Shown: in pieces, positions 21,201 through 33,889 of the stretch
Numbering within the stretch: position 1 is the stretch's first letter
Layout of the letters: every line of letters begins with the position of its first letter
Source: Lepidodermella squamata
Lineage: Eukaryota; Gastrotricha
Assembly: GCA_047495785.1 (NCBI GenBank)
Contig: JBLDXI010000009.1
Span: 1,054,001-1,118,000, forward strand
Length of the DNA stretch: 64,000 nucleotides
Direction of reading: 5' to 3'
The notes under the pieces: generated by a model
The model's input: the letters and a program-made list of their open reading frames with translations, nothing else
What the model was told of the DNA's origin: nothing
Database searches by the model: none
Position numbers and translations under genes: made by a program

Positions 21201-24200
21201 ATTAGGATGCAGTGGATTATCGGGATTGAGATGCTATAACTTCTCAAACAGCGGGGTGTATTTTTGGGACGAAGAGGCCCCCGCTGAGTTTTTTGCGGCG
21301 CTCACGTAACAATCGGCCTAAGGCGTAGGCGTAACCCTTTTCTACCGTAAATCTTTCCTAGCTAAACAAATTTGACCATACTCGATTTAGCTCTTACCAG
21401 ACTTTCACACCATTTCCTTATATTGCCGCTGTTTTGGCTTGAACGGGGTAATATAAATAAGGTTAATGTAATTGTTTTATGTATCATCCATCTACGTACG
21501 TATCTGGCGTTTTCCATCAGCGGATCACGCAGAATATTACGTGTGGTGTGGTAACACGCTTGTGTCTGTCTGTGTATTCGTCTGACCGCTCGTAGTATAC
21601 AACTAGGCTCGGCGTAGAGCGAGCTGTGGACTACCTTCAATGCAATATGCAAATTATCACGACGTATCAAAAGACTGCGTCGGCTATCCTAACATAAAGC
21701 TATGTATTATATCGGTTGAATTATACTTTGAGCCGGAGTGGCTCATTGTTCGCTCAACGCTCAACTACAATTCTTTCATTATCTACCCCTCCTCTATTGG
21801 TTCCCTTTCATGTGTAAATAATGTTTCACGCCAGATAACCTTTTTTTTAAATACTGAGTGTTTCTAGTTATTTTAGCCGCGATAAAATATTTTTTCCGCA
21901 TGGTTTTAACGAATGACCTGCCAAATTGGCCATTTCCTTTCTGCTTGGTAAATTCTCGCTAAAGTTTTAGGGATTGGTTTCAATCTTGAGATATTTCGTT
22001 AAACACTATCATCTATTCGGTTCTCTCTCACAGGCCTGAGAATCTCGTCAGCGGGATCAGCAACTTTGGCAGTCAACATCCATCAGACCGCGAAACGTGT
22101 TCGTCTTACACAATCACTCCCCCACCGGACCAGTCAGCATCTAGTGATTCTGTTGGCCGTCATTTGCCCAACAAACATGGAGGAGCTTCGGTGGTAAATG
22201 GCAGCAGCGGGCTTAACTACTCCCGCCAGGCCGGAATGTCTAAATATTCGTCTGACTATCAGCACGCCAACACGAATGGATCGAGTAAACTTGGCGCTGC
22301 TATAAGCCATCGATCCGGTCAGACTTACGGCGCTGTCGAGCATTCATCGAATGGCTCCGACTACCCGTCAGTTTACGTCCCAAAAGCCGTCCAGCAGCAT
22401 GATGGTTACGGTGCCGCTGATTTTGAGGCAAGAAATGGTGCTCGCACTGTCAGTCGCGGTCAACATGACGAGCATTCAGGCGCCAGTCGATCGCGTTCGC
22501 CGTCCTTCAGCCATGGCAAAACTGCTGACCCCAGGGGCAAAAAAGGGTCCAAAGGGAAGAAAAAGCAAGTCGACGAGTTCAAGGCTGAGCAGGTTGATGG
22601 TTTTCAAGGCAATAAAGATATCGACGAACTGTTGAAATTCATCGATCCCAAGGCTGCGAAGAAGGAGAAGATGAATGTGAGTCCAACTTCTTGGACTCTT
22701 GTTATTTCTAAAATTTGTTTTATGTTTATTTTAGAGAAAAACCAAATCTGCCCCAGCTAAGGGCGCCAAGAAGGGATCGGCCCCCACTGCGGTGGACTCG
22801 GATAGCGATGACACGGTTTCCGTTTTATCGAACCAAACCAACGTTACAATGGTGTCTAATGTCGAGCCGGAAACCGCAGCAACCAAAACTCAATCGTCCA
22901 AGAAAAAAACCACGGGCGCTTCAGAAACCTCTCACAATGTTACTGCAGTTAAGGACATTTCTGCTGTGCCGGCTAAGAGGGCTGATGCTAAAGAGCCTGA
23001 GAAAGTCGAAACAGTCAATGATTCGCCTCCCAGTGCTGAATCTCCGATATCATCGGAGGATTTGGCGATGATCATTGCCAGCGAAGAAATGATCACGCCT
23101 TCGCCGCCATTAGCACCTGCTGTTGAAGAATTTACCCCAGTCGACAGTAAGAAGCGGAATAAAAAGGCAAATCACGACCAGAAGGCACATCATCAGACGC
23201 AATCTCTCCCTCAAAGGAGCAATACTGGCACAAATCGTCGCCCGGTCTCGTCTAACAGTAACAACGATCAGACCTATTTATTACCGAAAACTGTCAACTC
23301 GAAACCTGCTCCGCCGCCTGTCAATCAAGATGCTGCTGATATGAACACCGGAAAAGAAGCCAACCAGCCGAAATCAACTGTTTCTCCGCCAGCTCCAAGT
23401 TCAACGTCTGCTAACGGAAATCAGAGCCATAATTGGTGGAATAATACACGTGACAGTGGTGTGGCTATGATATCTCGTATGATTGAAGCACCTGACTCGT
23501 CTTTTTTGTAATTTTTTATTTTAACAGCTACCGCCAGCAGAGAATCTGCTGCTTCGTCTTCGTCTGCATCGTCGACTTCATCTGTTGGCCGCTCGAGGCC
23601 TGTTTCGGACCTATGTGATCATTCCCCGGTGTCTACAATTCCCCGTCCTGTTTCTTCTCAAGAAACTTCAGCTGCGCCACCAGTTACTTCCTTTTCAGCT
23701 GCAGCCAAAAATAGTTTCGCCCCTACCGTACTACCCGAACAAACCGCACCAGCCACGGAAATCAATCATCAACCGTCTTCTAAGCCAGCTCTATCGACAA
23801 GTCTTTCTTCTACGCCTTTCGAAGTTCCATCTAAGAAAGCGATTCCTCTCACGTTTGGTTTCGCCGAGCCTGCTTCCATTCAGGTAACCATGAGCTATTT
23901 TACTTTTCGAAATGAGCTTGTGATGGTATAAGCTTTACCTTACCTTGTCCATGGATGGGTTACTGGATTTCTAAACTTAGCTGAATTTTCAAATCTCACC
24001 GAAGAAATTTTGGAAAAAAACGTTTCAAGACTTTTGATTTAACCTGAAGCAAGATTGGCTTCTTCCTTTATTTGAAGCCAGATTAATTAATTAACGTTTC
24101 ATCTTGTGTTTTTACAGCTTTCAAGCGACGCAGTTGTTTTCACGGACGGCAAGGATGAGAAAATGGATATCAAACGTTTCGGCATCAGCTTTGCAGGGCT

Positions 24201-24597
24201 GAACGACGTACAGCGTCCTAAACCGCAGCAACCGTCACAAGTTGGTGAAGCCTCTCCCATGGCGCCTGCTCCTAGTTCTACCTCGTCTATTTCGTTTGGC
24301 ACGCTGGATGCTAAAATGCTCAACGGTGCGGGCAGTGGTCAGCACCATTATTCAACGTCGTCATCTCGGTCTTCATTTACAACTGCTAATGAAGATGCAC
24401 CGAACGCTAGCGGCGGATTAGTTGCCGAGTCAGTTTCTCGCCGAAGCAGCAGCACTTCTTCCTCATTTGCAGCTGGCAAGACGTTGGGCTTGAAAGACGA
24501 AATGTTGCTTGACTTCCTTGCTCGAAGGTGGCACGAGATAGAAACCGCTAGATCATCGTCTGACGAGCGCCTGCGACCAGTTGTCCTTCAGTGTTGA
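18281..24597 (+). CDS. Large Ser-rich, low-complexity protein of unknown function
   Basis: Ten exons: 18281-18309, 19370-19457, 19920-20105, 20341-20637, 20695-20870, 20923-21087, 22034-22676, 22735-23476, 23528-23883 and 24118-24597; 1053 codons plus stop, exactly in frame. I do not recognise the family. The N-terminal 60 residues look folded and helical (LSQALNNADPDVFLKIYDEL, then FTKEQVDYIKEQARQRF). The rest is rich in Ser, Thr, Asn and Pro: a Thr run near residue 95, a DHWGGPVAPGIRG segment, a short hydrophobic-acidic helix DIDELLKFIDPKAAKKEK followed by a Lys/Ala-rich basic patch, many SSSS runs, and a more conserved-looking end (TLGLKDEMLLDFLARRWHEI). The DELLKFI-plus-basic stretch weakly recalls FAM193 proteins, not enough to name it. 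The first exon and the 1.06 kb intron 1 are the least certain; exon 8 could also end at 23449 (in frame). Confidence 0.6.
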
Positions 24598-27500
24598 ATT
24601 AACAACCATTAGCATCTTGAGATGTCAATACTTCAAGATCAAATTCTTCCAATTTTGTTCCTTTTTGTTCGTCCGCCGATTATTGGAATTTATAGAGCGA
24701 TTGCCCGCAAAACGTTACCCTGTAAAGCAAATGAAGTCGAGAATGAACGATGATGAAGACGTATCATAATGTGATGTGATGTGATATTTCAAGATATAAA
24801 ACATTATAATTATTATATTTAAAAAAAATATAGAAAATCTATGTATATTATATCTCTATAAGGTAAATGTATACGTTTACCTAACTAAAATCTAAAAGCT
24901 TACGATTAGATCAGCGTGATTTTTTCATGGAGCGTTACTGTTACCACAACACACCTTGCTCGAACTGCTCTTATCGGGAATCGAAACTCAGTCGTTTATC
25001 TAAAAATAACTATATTATATGTAATGTTTCAAACCGGTTACTCCGCGCTTGTGGAAAGGAGAACTAACAACTTGTCTATTCATTTTTTCTGCTGCTTTTC
25101 TTCACGATTCAATAGCTTCTGGAACTCAAAGCCTCATGCGTTGTTCGTTCGCCTTAGAGTTATGCGTTTTATCTACATCAGCATTACATATTGCTCGAGC
25201 ACATGTTTATTGTGCGTTGCTAATTGATTGCCGCTGCTTGTTCATTTAGCTGCGTCGCTATCAGTTGGCTAGTTCTATTTATGCACGTGTTTTTACTGTA
25301 AATGCGCTGCTCGCGACATCAGCTGTTGCTACCTCGCTAATTGCCGCCTTCAGGTCTGCCAGAGCTCTGGTACACCTATTTGTACAGCCTCAATCGCGCA
25401 ATCCTCAACAGCGGCATGACGGTGATTTCTTACAGTAGAAACAGCTACACAGACTCTCATTTTTGTTGATTGTTTGTTACTACATGTAATGTGCTTCGCG
25501 AGCGAATGTCCCCTCTTGCCAGCCACTTGATTCCCTCCACGCTACCTATTTCAGAGTGAAATCACGCCCTTGTATTTTGGTTGTATGAGAGCCCGGCAAA
25601 AACTTCATATCCTAGTTTTTCATTGATGCATATATATACACAACTGTAGAATATTCATGAAATTTGTCCCATTCGCTGAATATTCTGTTAGCCATCTTCG
25701 TGAATAAATCAATTATTAGTATTTTTCTAAACGCAAATTCGAAGATTCTCTCTTATTTCTCCATCTCTTTCGATTTTCTTGTCATATTGTCATTCTTGAT
25801 CGATACATTTATCCGTATATAAACCTTTGCTAGTATATGCCTCATGCAAAACAACAGAGAGCAAATCGTATATACGTAGCGCTTGAAGCTGCCATATCGC
25901 TGTAACTTCTGTTCGGACCGAGTTCTCTTCGCATTCACGAGGAGCGCTATTGTAATGATAATCACCATGCTTAGCCTTGTGTATTTTTAACTCTGCTTAT
26001 CACGCTATGCAGATCATTGGGAATCCAAATTCGATACAGCGGTCGAGCTTCTCAGTGAATTTGCTTCTCGATTTATAATGTATTTATGGCAGTCTAGCAT
26101 CGCGAATAATTCTTATCTCTTATGGTAGAAAATTAGGATATAATACCATGTTGTTGCTCGGAAAGGTGATATTTCGATAATAATGGATTGGAAAATTGGC
26201 TCGTTAAGTAAGCATCTCTCTACTTTCTATTCTTATCTCGGGTAACAATCGCAAATCGGGCCCTGGACGCGTCGAAAAATGTAAAATGTACATAATTTGC
26301 ATCTGACCATCCTATGTTGTTGGCGATTGCGAATAATCATCAAGTCGGAAATATCATATCTGCCACGCCCTCATTACCCCCCGTGACACAACGCGATGTT
26401 ATATTATCATTTGCTGTAACTATTATTACTAATAATTTTGCTGACTTCACTGGAAATTAATTAGTCGATAATTTTTAGTCCGGTCTTCAATTGTAATACT
26501 GAAATGATATGAGCATCATAGTCGTTTCTACCGAAACTGCTCCTATTACTACCGTGTAGACTCTTCATTCATGTTCTCCTATATGGTCAGTTGTAACTGC
26601 TCGTATTTCGAAGCAGATTTGCACGATGATAGCCCTTACAGCAACAAAACCCGGCCAAAAATGATGTCTTGTCAGCGTAATTTATTTTTGTCTTATATAC
26701 ACGGCAGGCGCAGCGTTAATGTTGCAAAACATTTCGGCCTATCTTCTTCGAATAAATCTTGTAAACCTGGAAGTACCACGATACTGCAACTTTCATTCGC
26801 CGCCTCATCCGCGCTTTGGTTCAAAATTATAATTCTCGTATGAAGGCGGCGCATCCTTTTCTCTTTCTATTTTCCAACATCCTTCAGTCCTAACTATTTG
26901 GCTTTTGAAGCTTCTCAGAAAGTTGGGGCATTTATATGAGCTTGAAGGCTAATTCGAAAATGGCGCAGATGTTTGTTGGGGACATCGCGTCTCATGAACG
27001 CTTAATATTTTTGTTGTGTGCTTACTGCTAGCTAGAAATGATATTCATGTAACATTTATTCGATTAGTCGCATTACTCTTCTTTATACAGTTGATGTTAG
27101 TTGTGTATTTAAATATTTAAGGCGATCGCCAGTGATCTTGGTGGATGAAACACGCTATGGATTGAGCTGAGAGGCCTGCTCCCTGTCCAAGTTCGTTCCA
27201 TGTTTCTTTGTCTTCATCTTTGGAATAAACTCTGTACATGCAATTCATTACTCTTCTATGAAGCTAATCTTGAAAAATCTAAAAACGCAGCATGATAAAA
27301 ATAGTCTCTTGGGGTTTTTGTTTTGTTTTGAAATCACCCTTTCACTTCATTTCTTCAAAATTCTCTTATACATATGATAATGATAATACTAATTGCAGCA
27401 ACATAAACCACCTGTTGATTCAACTTTGCATTCACTTATATGTTCTGTTTACCTAGCTTCACTCTTCAGAGCTAAAAAAATGAAAATTTTCAGTGTTCTA

Positions 27501-28658
27501 TACATGTGGACAAAAAACAATGAATACTATATATATACATATATATTATACATAAAAATGAATAGGTATTATTGCTATAATTGCAAAATGCGATGAAAGT
27601 TGAAATGAGTTTTCTTGCATCTGTGTTACACCGTATAGCCTGTGCCATCAAAATAGCGGAATTGCGTTCGGTAAACACTTTGCAGGTCTGACACTGGTGA
27701 TGATTGATAGCGCGTGTGGCACGTATCATAAGATATCGTCTATATATCAAATATTATGTATCTATTATTATAAACATTATTATTATATTATTATCACTAA
27801 TCTTATTAATTATATCGAAAAATTACTTAACATTGATAATGTTTGAAAGAAGAAAATAAAAACCAGACATTGAAACTCACGACTTATACTTATTTATTTT
27901 AACACCATGGCGAACAATAACGTCGAAATCCCTATGACTTGATGATGGACTTCCATGGCTGGAAGGCCAAATTCGGAAGTTCGCAGTTCCGTCAGTGTGA
28001 CGATTTTTTATGTCGCTCTGCGAGGATTATTATTTTTACTGGTAGCCTGCAAGAATCTGAAATCCAAATCCCATCATTCCGTTTCTTCTCGGAATACCTT
28101 ATTTTCTAAGTTAGCACCTAGTTTTTATCTGTATTGGCTCTGATGAAATTTCGAAAAAGCAACCGTTGTTAAATATTCTAGTTATATTCGTTTATTTTCA
28201 TGTTCAAAGATTTCGACGAAACAAATGCGGCTTTGCTAATAATTGAAGTGCACAAACAATAAGATTTCGAGATAAATATTGATCGCAGCATATATATCTG
28301 TAAACGAACAGTTCAATATTTCCGATCTTATACTGCCATTCAGGCCTTGAAGGAGTGTAAATTAAATCCTTCATCATCATACTTCAATCATAAAAAACAC
28401 GAATAAGTTCAAACATAACAAAATGAAGAGATGCTCTTGGACAAAATCAATCGCGCATGTTTTATTTGGTAGTGTTTTGCTCTTTAAAAGGAGAGAATAG
28501 TCACTCATAGAAAGGTCAAGAAACGATAAGTCGTAGAAAATTGACAACAAGCTGCCAAGTTTTAGCGCATAACTAGAGATAAAGCGGGTACCGATTAGAT
28601 TGGTGTTATTTCAGGTAGAAAAATTAACTCTGAATCAGGCGATAGGTATTCTTAAAAA
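24598..28658. other. 4 kb gene-free region between convergent genes
   Basis: AT-rich sequence between the ends of two convergent genes. Short open frames (for example 26571-26843, 25753-25968) show no family features. A TA-rich microsatellite-like stretch lies near 27525-27560. I see no RNA gene. TTTATT at 28461-28466 (AATAAA on the minus strand) may end the LMX1 transcript. Confidence 0.5.
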
Positions 28659-31600
28659 TCATGACTCGAATTTATATGTCATTTGCATCGCGTACAATTG
28701 ATCGATGGCTGAAGATGCCAGGTGAGTAGGCTGTTGCTGCTGATGCTGTTGTGAGTAGGGTGCAAAGCCTACGATGTCACCATTGGATTCGTTGTGATGA
28801 GGCAACAGATGAAGATGACTAGCCAGTGTTGGAAATGTTTGATTGCTGCTGAGTAGATTTGGGGCACAGTCGCTACTCATTTGCTGCTGTTGTTGCTGGA
28901 AATTCGCTAATACATCATCGGTACTGCTGGTCGAAACAGCATCGAATCCTGAATCAGTCCGATTACCGGACATGTTTTTGCGTAGTTTGGGAGCGGATTC
29001 TCCTGTGCTATTAGACTTGCTGCTAGCCGCCTTGCCCTCAACCTGACGCTTAGAGCTTGTTTGCTCGGATGGACTTCGGAGAACTTCATCGTCACTGCCA
29101 GAATTCGAAGCGGAGGAACCGAAGCAATCCCGAGATATATTGAACGATTTGCTTTGATTTGCGCTGTTGCGCTTCGACTTTTTCGCGTCGCCGTTAGATG
29201 GAGGTTTGTTGTGTCGGTCTATTTGTTCACCAGTAAAGTCGAAGGACGAGCGGTCATACGGCGCTGAAGAAGAGGCGCCATCTATCATATCGTCGTCATC
29301 GTCAGATGACATAGAGTCATCCGAATCAATTGAATCCATGTCTTCGTCGTCGTCCTCTTCGAGTGACGCCAGATTCCGTGGTAACGGGACGTTCGCACCG
29401 AGCTGGCCGCCATTCGCCGCCGCTGCCGCTGCCATCTGTTGTTTTCGATTGATTTTCTTTACCTTCGCTCGCTGGTTTTGAAACCAGACTTGCACTACCC
29501 TGGGATGTAGGTGAGTCTCCTCGCCAAGTGCCTCGCGAACCTTGCGACATGGTTTTGGGTTAATGAGAAACGCTGCTTGAAATCGCTTGCGCTGCGCTAA
29601 CGTCAACACGGTCCGCGGCCGCTTTATTGGTTTGCCATCTTTTCCAAGCGGTCGACTGGCTAAGGGACCAAAGGTTATTCGATTTCGTGAGTGATGATTG
29701 TGCGAAGATGTGTTGGGAGCTGCGGAGTTTTGATTATTATGGCCTGTTTTCTCCGGCATTGCAAGCCCATTTTGTTCCCCCGACGTCAACGGCGTGAAAG
29801 CAGACGGTGGCTGTACCAAACTTTGGCCGTTTGGAGTAGAGAAGTGCATCGGATATGGCATGATTTCTTCACCCATGACAGGAACTGTTTTGAAAAAAGC
29901 AAATAATTAAACATAGATAGATTTTGCTATGTTGATTTTAAATTACCCTCCAGCTGCTGTCTTTGTTGGTGGCATGGTGATGGAAACATTGGCTCCCAGC
30001 CATTCGGCCCAGAATTCCGCCGTAGGTGGGAGGTCATGATCACCATATTGGCATGATCGGCGCAGTAAATCTGTCCACCATCAGCGGCGTCCGCGATGGT
30101 GTAACGTTCGCCTCGGGACAACGGTCTGTGGCAAGCGAAGCACGAAAAGCAGTCGGCGTGGTAAAACCCGCCTGTTGGTGTCCAATAGCCGAGGTCGTTT
30201 GTCATGTTCAGCGGCATTCGACAACCACCGCAGAGTTGCGACTGCTGTGAATGAGGATGCCGAACTTCCCCATTGGTTGATGATGGTGACAAGGTGACTT
30301 GATTGCACAATCTATAAGTAAAAGTTGAAATTTCAATAGCAAGGAAATCGTCGATGTTTGATTTTTACTATATGCCTTGCATTCTAAAAATATGAGCGAA
30401 AAAAGCTGAATGAGTTTTTAGTCCTTTATCCTTCAATCTACATCGCTTTTGTTACAAAATGGTGTCGGCAGTTCATCGCAAATTAACCGCTTTTTTATTT
30501 CCCTTCAATTGATTTTACATTCACCGTTACACTTTCACACCACGTTATCTCAAAATAGTCATTGGCTTGTCAAATATATCGATGAATCACCAGCGAATCA
30601 CACCTATTTGAGTTTGCTTCGGATTAACTGCCCTTCCTAGCTGTGTTTGATCGAGTCGAAGCTAACATCCGGAGTGCGGTGCAAAACAAACAAACAGGAG
30701 TGACGAACGCACTTCCTTTTTGCCACTTTGCTCACACGAGGCTGGAGGTCTGCACCTAAATGCCAAATCCCGACTTCTAGCGAAAGTTATTTTGCGAGAG
30801 GTGGTTAAAACGTCAAATTTCACGACGAAATAGTGAAGTAATCAAGGTTTAATTGAAATATTGCGTTTTATTACGCATTTATGGCGAGAGCGCCTGTCAA
30901 CGCGATATAATCCGGTCGGGCAGCGCGCGCCTAATCCAAGTTTTAACGCGCCCAACACTACGCTGCGTATGTGAGAAACCGGGCTGGTCAGCTATTAGTT
31001 CGATATAAGAAAAGATCAACTTTTATGCACAATTGCGTAAACGCCGTTTGGTTAAACAACAATTTATTGTATCCTGTCTTAAAATTTTAATATCCGCCTC
31101 TTCAACGTGTTGCCGTGCCCGAACAAGAGGCGGATGATACCTTGTTGATGCTACTGCAAATCGATCATCGCTGTCTAATCTCCTATCTATCAGCTGCGCG
31201 CCACCATAACGTGCAAAACAATGGAAGTATAAGAGAAATGAGACAGCACGTTGCTCGAGTGTATCGATATAACCGAGCGATGATAGGGGCGTGTTGCATC
31301 TTGTGCGCCAACTCGAGCTTGACAAATGCCTTCAAGTGAGGACACACCGAAACCGCGCTACTTGTTGCCCGAATTTATTACTTTTATTGCCGACGCAACG
31401 TCGCCTCGGGCAGCCAGTTTAAGCGCCGGCGTTCGGCTCAAGAGGGCCAATGATAACAACGAAGAAACTGTAATTATTATGGCAGATATACTGAATCGGC
31501 TTTGAGCGGTGAAAGTGCGCTGGAATGCCGCCTTTGAGCCAGGCCCACAACAAGTGGCTAATGAAGAACGCCTAGTCAAAATTGACGTCTGCACGCGCCT

Positions 31601-32407
31601 CTAAAATGCAATTACTGCACCAAAATGAGTTGCGCAATGAAAACAAGGTAGGGCGCTACTTTGACCTGTCTCAGTAATCACCATTAATCATAAATCAATG
31701 CGGCAACCATTAAATCGATAACGATTAACGGATATCTAATTGATCACTAGTGACTAGCGTCTTGGTAGCGATTAATAACCCCCTTAAAGTTAAAAATGGA
31801 TGGATCCCGATAAAATTCCAAAAATTATGACAGACAAAGGATAAAGGAACGGAAATAACTCTTAGAAGTAAAAAAGTAAGGACATCTCACAGTAAGTGAA
31901 ATGGCGGTGAAAAACGAAAAATCATTTGAAAACTAACGTTACGTAGCAGCATTTGCAGAGAAGCGCTCCAGTTGCCGTTTGTGTGCAGCTTTTTTCGAGA
32001 CTGCGGCCGCACCCGGAACACACGAGACAAGCGTCGTGGAAAGACCGGCCGTCTTGTAGGGTGCTGAATGTCCGATCAAAAATTATTCCATGGCAATTGA
32101 AGCAGAACGGCGCGCAACCAAGCATGTGGCCAGGGTCAGTTCCTGGTATCCGCTTCGTTGGATCGCCACAGCCAAGTGTTGAAAGTTGCCGTTCAAATAT
32201 CGCCAGAGCCGATAATTGCGCGAAGCTGTTTTCGCCATTGCTTTGACCATTCAAGTGCGCGGCGTCTTCCTCGCTCTGCTTGACAGCCATCAAAACCGAT
32301 GCTTGAATGGCCATGGGTGACGAATTTTCGCCGTGAAACCCAATAGGTGATTCTGCAATGTTCAGAGATTGAGGTGGAATTCGGTTGACAGCTGTTTGTT
32401 TGATCAT
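28659..32407 (-). CDS. LMX1: LMX1-type LIM-homeodomain transcription factor (LIM-6-like)
   Basis: A nuclear DNA-binding regulator of neuronal and excretory cell fate in animals. Exons 32407-31943, 30244-29947 and 29884-28659 give 662 codons plus stop. LIM1 spans residues 102-154 (CFNC to CKCC; last ligand Cys rather than the usual Asp). LIM2 starts at C160 (CGGC) and ends near CADH. The homeodomain lies at about 337-397: [12 protein letters not shown], then [11 protein letters not shown], then [15 protein letters not shown], diagnostic of the LMX group. After it come an Ala run, a long Asp/Ser acidic stretch, Ser/Asn-rich sequence and two Gln runs encoded by CAG/CAA. The exon 2 acceptor was chosen at 30245 because it keeps phase and gives a normal LIM1-LIM2 spacing; the ORF extending to 30310 does not join in frame. 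Intron 1 is 1.7 kb. The protein is longer than vertebrate LMX1 (about 400), mainly through low-complexity tails. Confidence 0.88.
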
Positions 32408-33889
32408 TATTTAGCAGAGCTAAATCGCGTGTCAACCCTTACGTAGTTCACTACACCCCGTTAATTGAAAAAGACGTAGCGTACTCTTTTTTCGTTAAAA
32501 TATTTCGTTAATTAGCGAATAATTTGCAAGAGGTCAATTAGCTAGCGGAAAAAACGAGCATATCCACGCGATTAATCCTTTTCGAATAGAGCACGCGCTC
32601 ACTTCTACTGCGTGTGTGGTTCACTTGCGCAAACGTACCCTATTGGCCACGCGCGCAGCCAATGAGCGCACGCGTAGCTTGCTTACTCATTGCACTCACG
32701 ATGCCGCGCGCAGGCTTCCGTATTGACGCGCCTTCCGCCGGGAAGTGGCAAGCAAACTTCGATTTGTGAGCGAACCGCCTTGCTTTCACCTATCGATCGA
32801 TGACATCTGCGACACCTGGCACACACGCTCGGGGCATATGCCGAGCCAACCGATACCACCATATCACTGCTTAGCGAAAAAACAAAGATGGAGGCGGAAA
32901 GAGCCACCTGATACTGGACGTGATTTGTTTTGTAAATATCAAGGTTTTAATTCGGAAATTCGGCCGGTGTACCTGAAACTTTGAACCCAGCCCAAAACCC
33001 AACATTCACTCAGAGATTTACATATTTTTTAATCATTTTATTTGCAGCAAGATATATATAATTGAACACCATACATTTAGTAGACGATACATGAACTTAG
33101 CGTGTACAGTATCTTTCTCGAAAGTTGTACATCTTACGTAATTTTCCATAAAATAAATCCACGCACGTCTATAACGCTACGAATTCAAGCAAACATTCAT
33201 CATGTTCGACCTTAAAATAGAAATAGCAGGTTAATAGCAAATAGAAGACGTAAATGTTATTGTATCAACAGGAGAAGAGATTACGGTTTTACAGAGATTA
33301 CTTTCGCATTCGAATCAGTGAATTTCTTTCTTTTTGCGTTTATAGCAATTGTCGGCAGTTTGAGGAGGAAAATGCTTTTGCCACGAATACTTCAATGCGG
33401 GAATATAAAAAGAGACAAGGTATAACTATAGATATTATAGATGTCCCATAATGTCGTAAAAGAGAGGGTGCAGTTCCAAGCAGGACATTTCGTCATAAAA
33501 AAGGAAGAATTTTGAAATGATTAAGAGGTTTTGAATTTTGGAATTCAACTCGTTGATTACAAAATAAACGGCGCGTCAACGAAAGGTGTGAGTTCAGGGA
33601 CTGTGATAACACAAGAAGACGAAGCAGAACGGAGCTACAAAAGCCTTCTTGTCTGAGATGCCGTTCTTTCATGTCGATCAACAAGGCGTATAAAAACAAA
33701 AAGCGAATAATATACGAATAATTTGCTCAATAGCTGCTTTTCAACTGTAAAAATGCACATTGCGATTTGATAGATTGGTTCAGTTGATCAAAATTAAACG
33801 CTATATTTTTAAGCTATAGTGTAGCTATCCACGTCGGTACATGTTCGGTCACGCTTACAATTACATTGAAAGTAATCCACAACCGATGT
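32408..33889. other. LMX1 upstream region and intermediate filament 3' UTR
   Basis: 1.5 kb between two minus-strand genes. The left half should contain the LMX1 promoter and is GC-richer with CpG-dense stretches (32580-32770). On the minus strand AATAAA occurs at 33042-33037 and could end a long intermediate filament 3' UTR. No coding exon seen. Confidence 0.4.

Noticed and set aside
24581-24769. Possible last exon (ERLPAKRYPVKQMKS) of the Ser-rich gene
   Set aside because: No donor in the preceding exon joins it in frame; the only phase-compatible one creates a stop codon.
26571-26843. 90-codon plus-strand ORF in the 4 kb gap
   Set aside because: No domain, no splice context, composition like the surrounding non-coding DNA.
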